Shown here: positions 43,473 through 44,115 of the stretch, piece by piece
Position numbering within the stretch: position 1 is the first letter of the stretch
How the letters are laid out: each line of letters starts with the position of its first letter
DNA from: Flavobacteriaceae bacterium
Lineage (GTDB): Bacteria > Bacteroidota > Bacteroidia > Flavobacteriales > Flavobacteriaceae
Length of the DNA stretch: 44,115 nt
Direction of reading: 5' to 3'
NCBI GenBank assembly: GCA_022424955.1
Contig: JAKMGK010000060.1
Coordinates: forward strand, 1-44,115
Notes under the pieces: generated by a model
The model's input: only the letters and a program-made list of their open reading frames with translations
The model's database searches: none
What the model was told of the DNA's origin: nothing
Position numbers and translations under genes: made by a program

Positions 43473-44021
43473 AAGAAATTATTATTATCACTTTTTGTTA
43501 TAAGCTTAGTTAGTTGTCAAAACCCTAAAGACCAAAAATCTGAAGAATCACCAACCGAAAAGGCAATTGGTTCTGCTCTAATGGATGGTACATCGAAGAT
43601 GACCTCAATAATTCCTGGAGAAGTTTCGAATCAAACCTTATGGTTAGATTATATTCAAGCGCACAATGATAGAGACCTGGATAAAATTGCTGAAATCAAT
43701 GCAGAAGATTGGGAAGGGTATACTGCTGATGGTAGTGTTGTTAAAGGTAACTCCTCACACATAGAAATACTTGATAATTGGTTTAAAACAGCATCTCCTA
43801 AATGGGAAGTAAAATGGATGATTGCTAATGCAGCGAAAAATAAAGATGGAGTGATTGAACAATGGCTTACAACGGGCAACGACTATACTGATGTTGATCC
43901 TGATGGAAATCCTATTTTTGAACATAATGTACACGACATCTTATTTGTCAATGGAAAGATTAAAAAGATAAATGTTTATAAGAGAGCTAAAGCAGAAGAG
44001 TCTTCGGATTTTTCTTATTAG
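43470..44021 (+). CDS. NTF2/SnoaL-like lipoprotein
   Basis: This lipoprotein has 183 residues with lipobox SLVSC (C16). After a short linker, LWLDYIQAHNDRDLDKIAEIN and the following helix-strand pattern (VVKGNSSHIEILDNWF, VEQWLTTG-like strand, HNVHDILFVNGKIKKINVY) match the NTF2-like cone fold used by SnoaL-type and related small-molecule-binding proteins. A ligand or reaction cannot be assigned. It is a single gene with its own leader and terminator, shared in form with the preceding unrelated gene. Its few Arg codons are AGA. Confidence 0.78.
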   Translation: MKKLLLSLFVISLVSCQNPKDQKSEESPTEKAIGSALMDGTSKMTSIIPGEVSNQTLWLDYIQAHNDRDLDKIAEINAEDWEGYTADGSVVKGNSSHIEILDNWFKTASPKWEVKWMIANAAKNKDGVIEQWLTTGNDYTDVDPDGNPIFEHNVHDILFVNGKIKKINVYKRAKAEESSDFSY

Positions 44022-44045
44022 AAAATAATATTCGAATTCTAACTA

Positions 44046-44067
44046 CCCTCCCATTCGGAGGGTTTTT
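44046..44067 (+). terminator. Terminator of cassette B
   Basis: CCCTC (44046-44050) pairs with GAGGG (44058-44062) around CCATTCG, followed by five T. It shares the CCCTCCCATTC core with the terminator after cassette A. Confidence 0.7.
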
Positions 44068-44086
44068 CTTTTACTCCCATTTTATG

Positions 44087-44115
44087 TATCTTAATAGTAT
44101 TAATAACCATAAATC
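44087..44115 (+). repeat. Third cassette promoter/leader module, cut by the window edge
   Basis: TATCTTAA (44087-44094) and TAACCATAAATC (44104-44115) repeat the promoter and leader of the two previous cassettes with the same spacing. A start codon is predicted at about 44123, just outside the window. Confidence 0.75.

Noticed and set aside
42638-44115. Integron cassette array with attC sites
   Set aside because: The repeated parts are promoters, leaders and terminators; no GTTRRRY/RYYYAAC core pairs with the expected folded form, and no integrase is in the window.

Overview
The window comes from a Bacteroidota bacterium, most likely a gliding member of the Flavobacteriales. The evidence is AT-rich sequence, gliding/type IX secretion lipoproteins (SprE, GldH), DUF5687 and DUF4292 proteins, HU-CCDC81/SPOR architecture, an F-type ATPase cluster that stops at the gamma gene, and promoter-like TAnnTTTG boxes. 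No tRNA, rRNA, CRISPR array, insertion sequence or phage gene was seen.

Layout. 1-3230: the end of an LTA-synthase-like sulfatase, a GT4 glycosyltransferase and a PaaE-type flavin/2Fe-2S reductase. 3315-13931: an ABC exporter pair, then a long co-directional run of sprE, bactofilin, AtpZ/AtpI-like proteins and atpB-E-F-H-A-G. A strong internal hairpin with a T-run lies after atpE and a terminator after atpG. 14084-17758: an opal-interrupted GH18 chitinase-like gene, a GNAT, an amber-interrupted manA and a glycerate kinase. 18034-24635: dut, a sugar nucleotidyltransferase, DUF4292, an EnvC-like factor, HU/SPOR, a frameshifted dprA and trpS. 24703-29524: plsC, an internally deleted sulfatase, a BASS transporter, recA and an MFS carrier. 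29678-36138: trhO, ricT-gldH-PBP1A, queD and a universal stress protein. 36139-42178: LpxR, a plug-motif lipoprotein, a decayed GNAT, an outer-membrane barrel, a small membrane protein, an acyl-CoA dehydrogenase and a KAS III-like enzyme.

The last 1.9 kb differs from the rest. After a gene-free stretch containing a strong potential G-quadruplex come two unrelated small exported-protein genes. Their promoter/leader modules match to the base in spacing, and each gene is followed by a similar terminator. A third promoter/leader copy begins at the window edge, so this looks like the start of a cassette-like array of exported proteins. Its arginine codons are almost all AGA/AGG, unlike the neighbouring core genes.

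The other unusual theme is gene damage. Five genes within about 24 kb are interrupted: GH18 by in-frame TGA, manA by in-frame TAG, dprA by a -1 shift exactly at A_AAA_AAG, a sulfatase by a large in-frame deletion, and a GNAT by two frameshifts. This may be ongoing gene loss. For manA and dprA, where everything else is intact, recoding or a base-call error should be considered. All functional calls are from reading the sequence; no database search was run.
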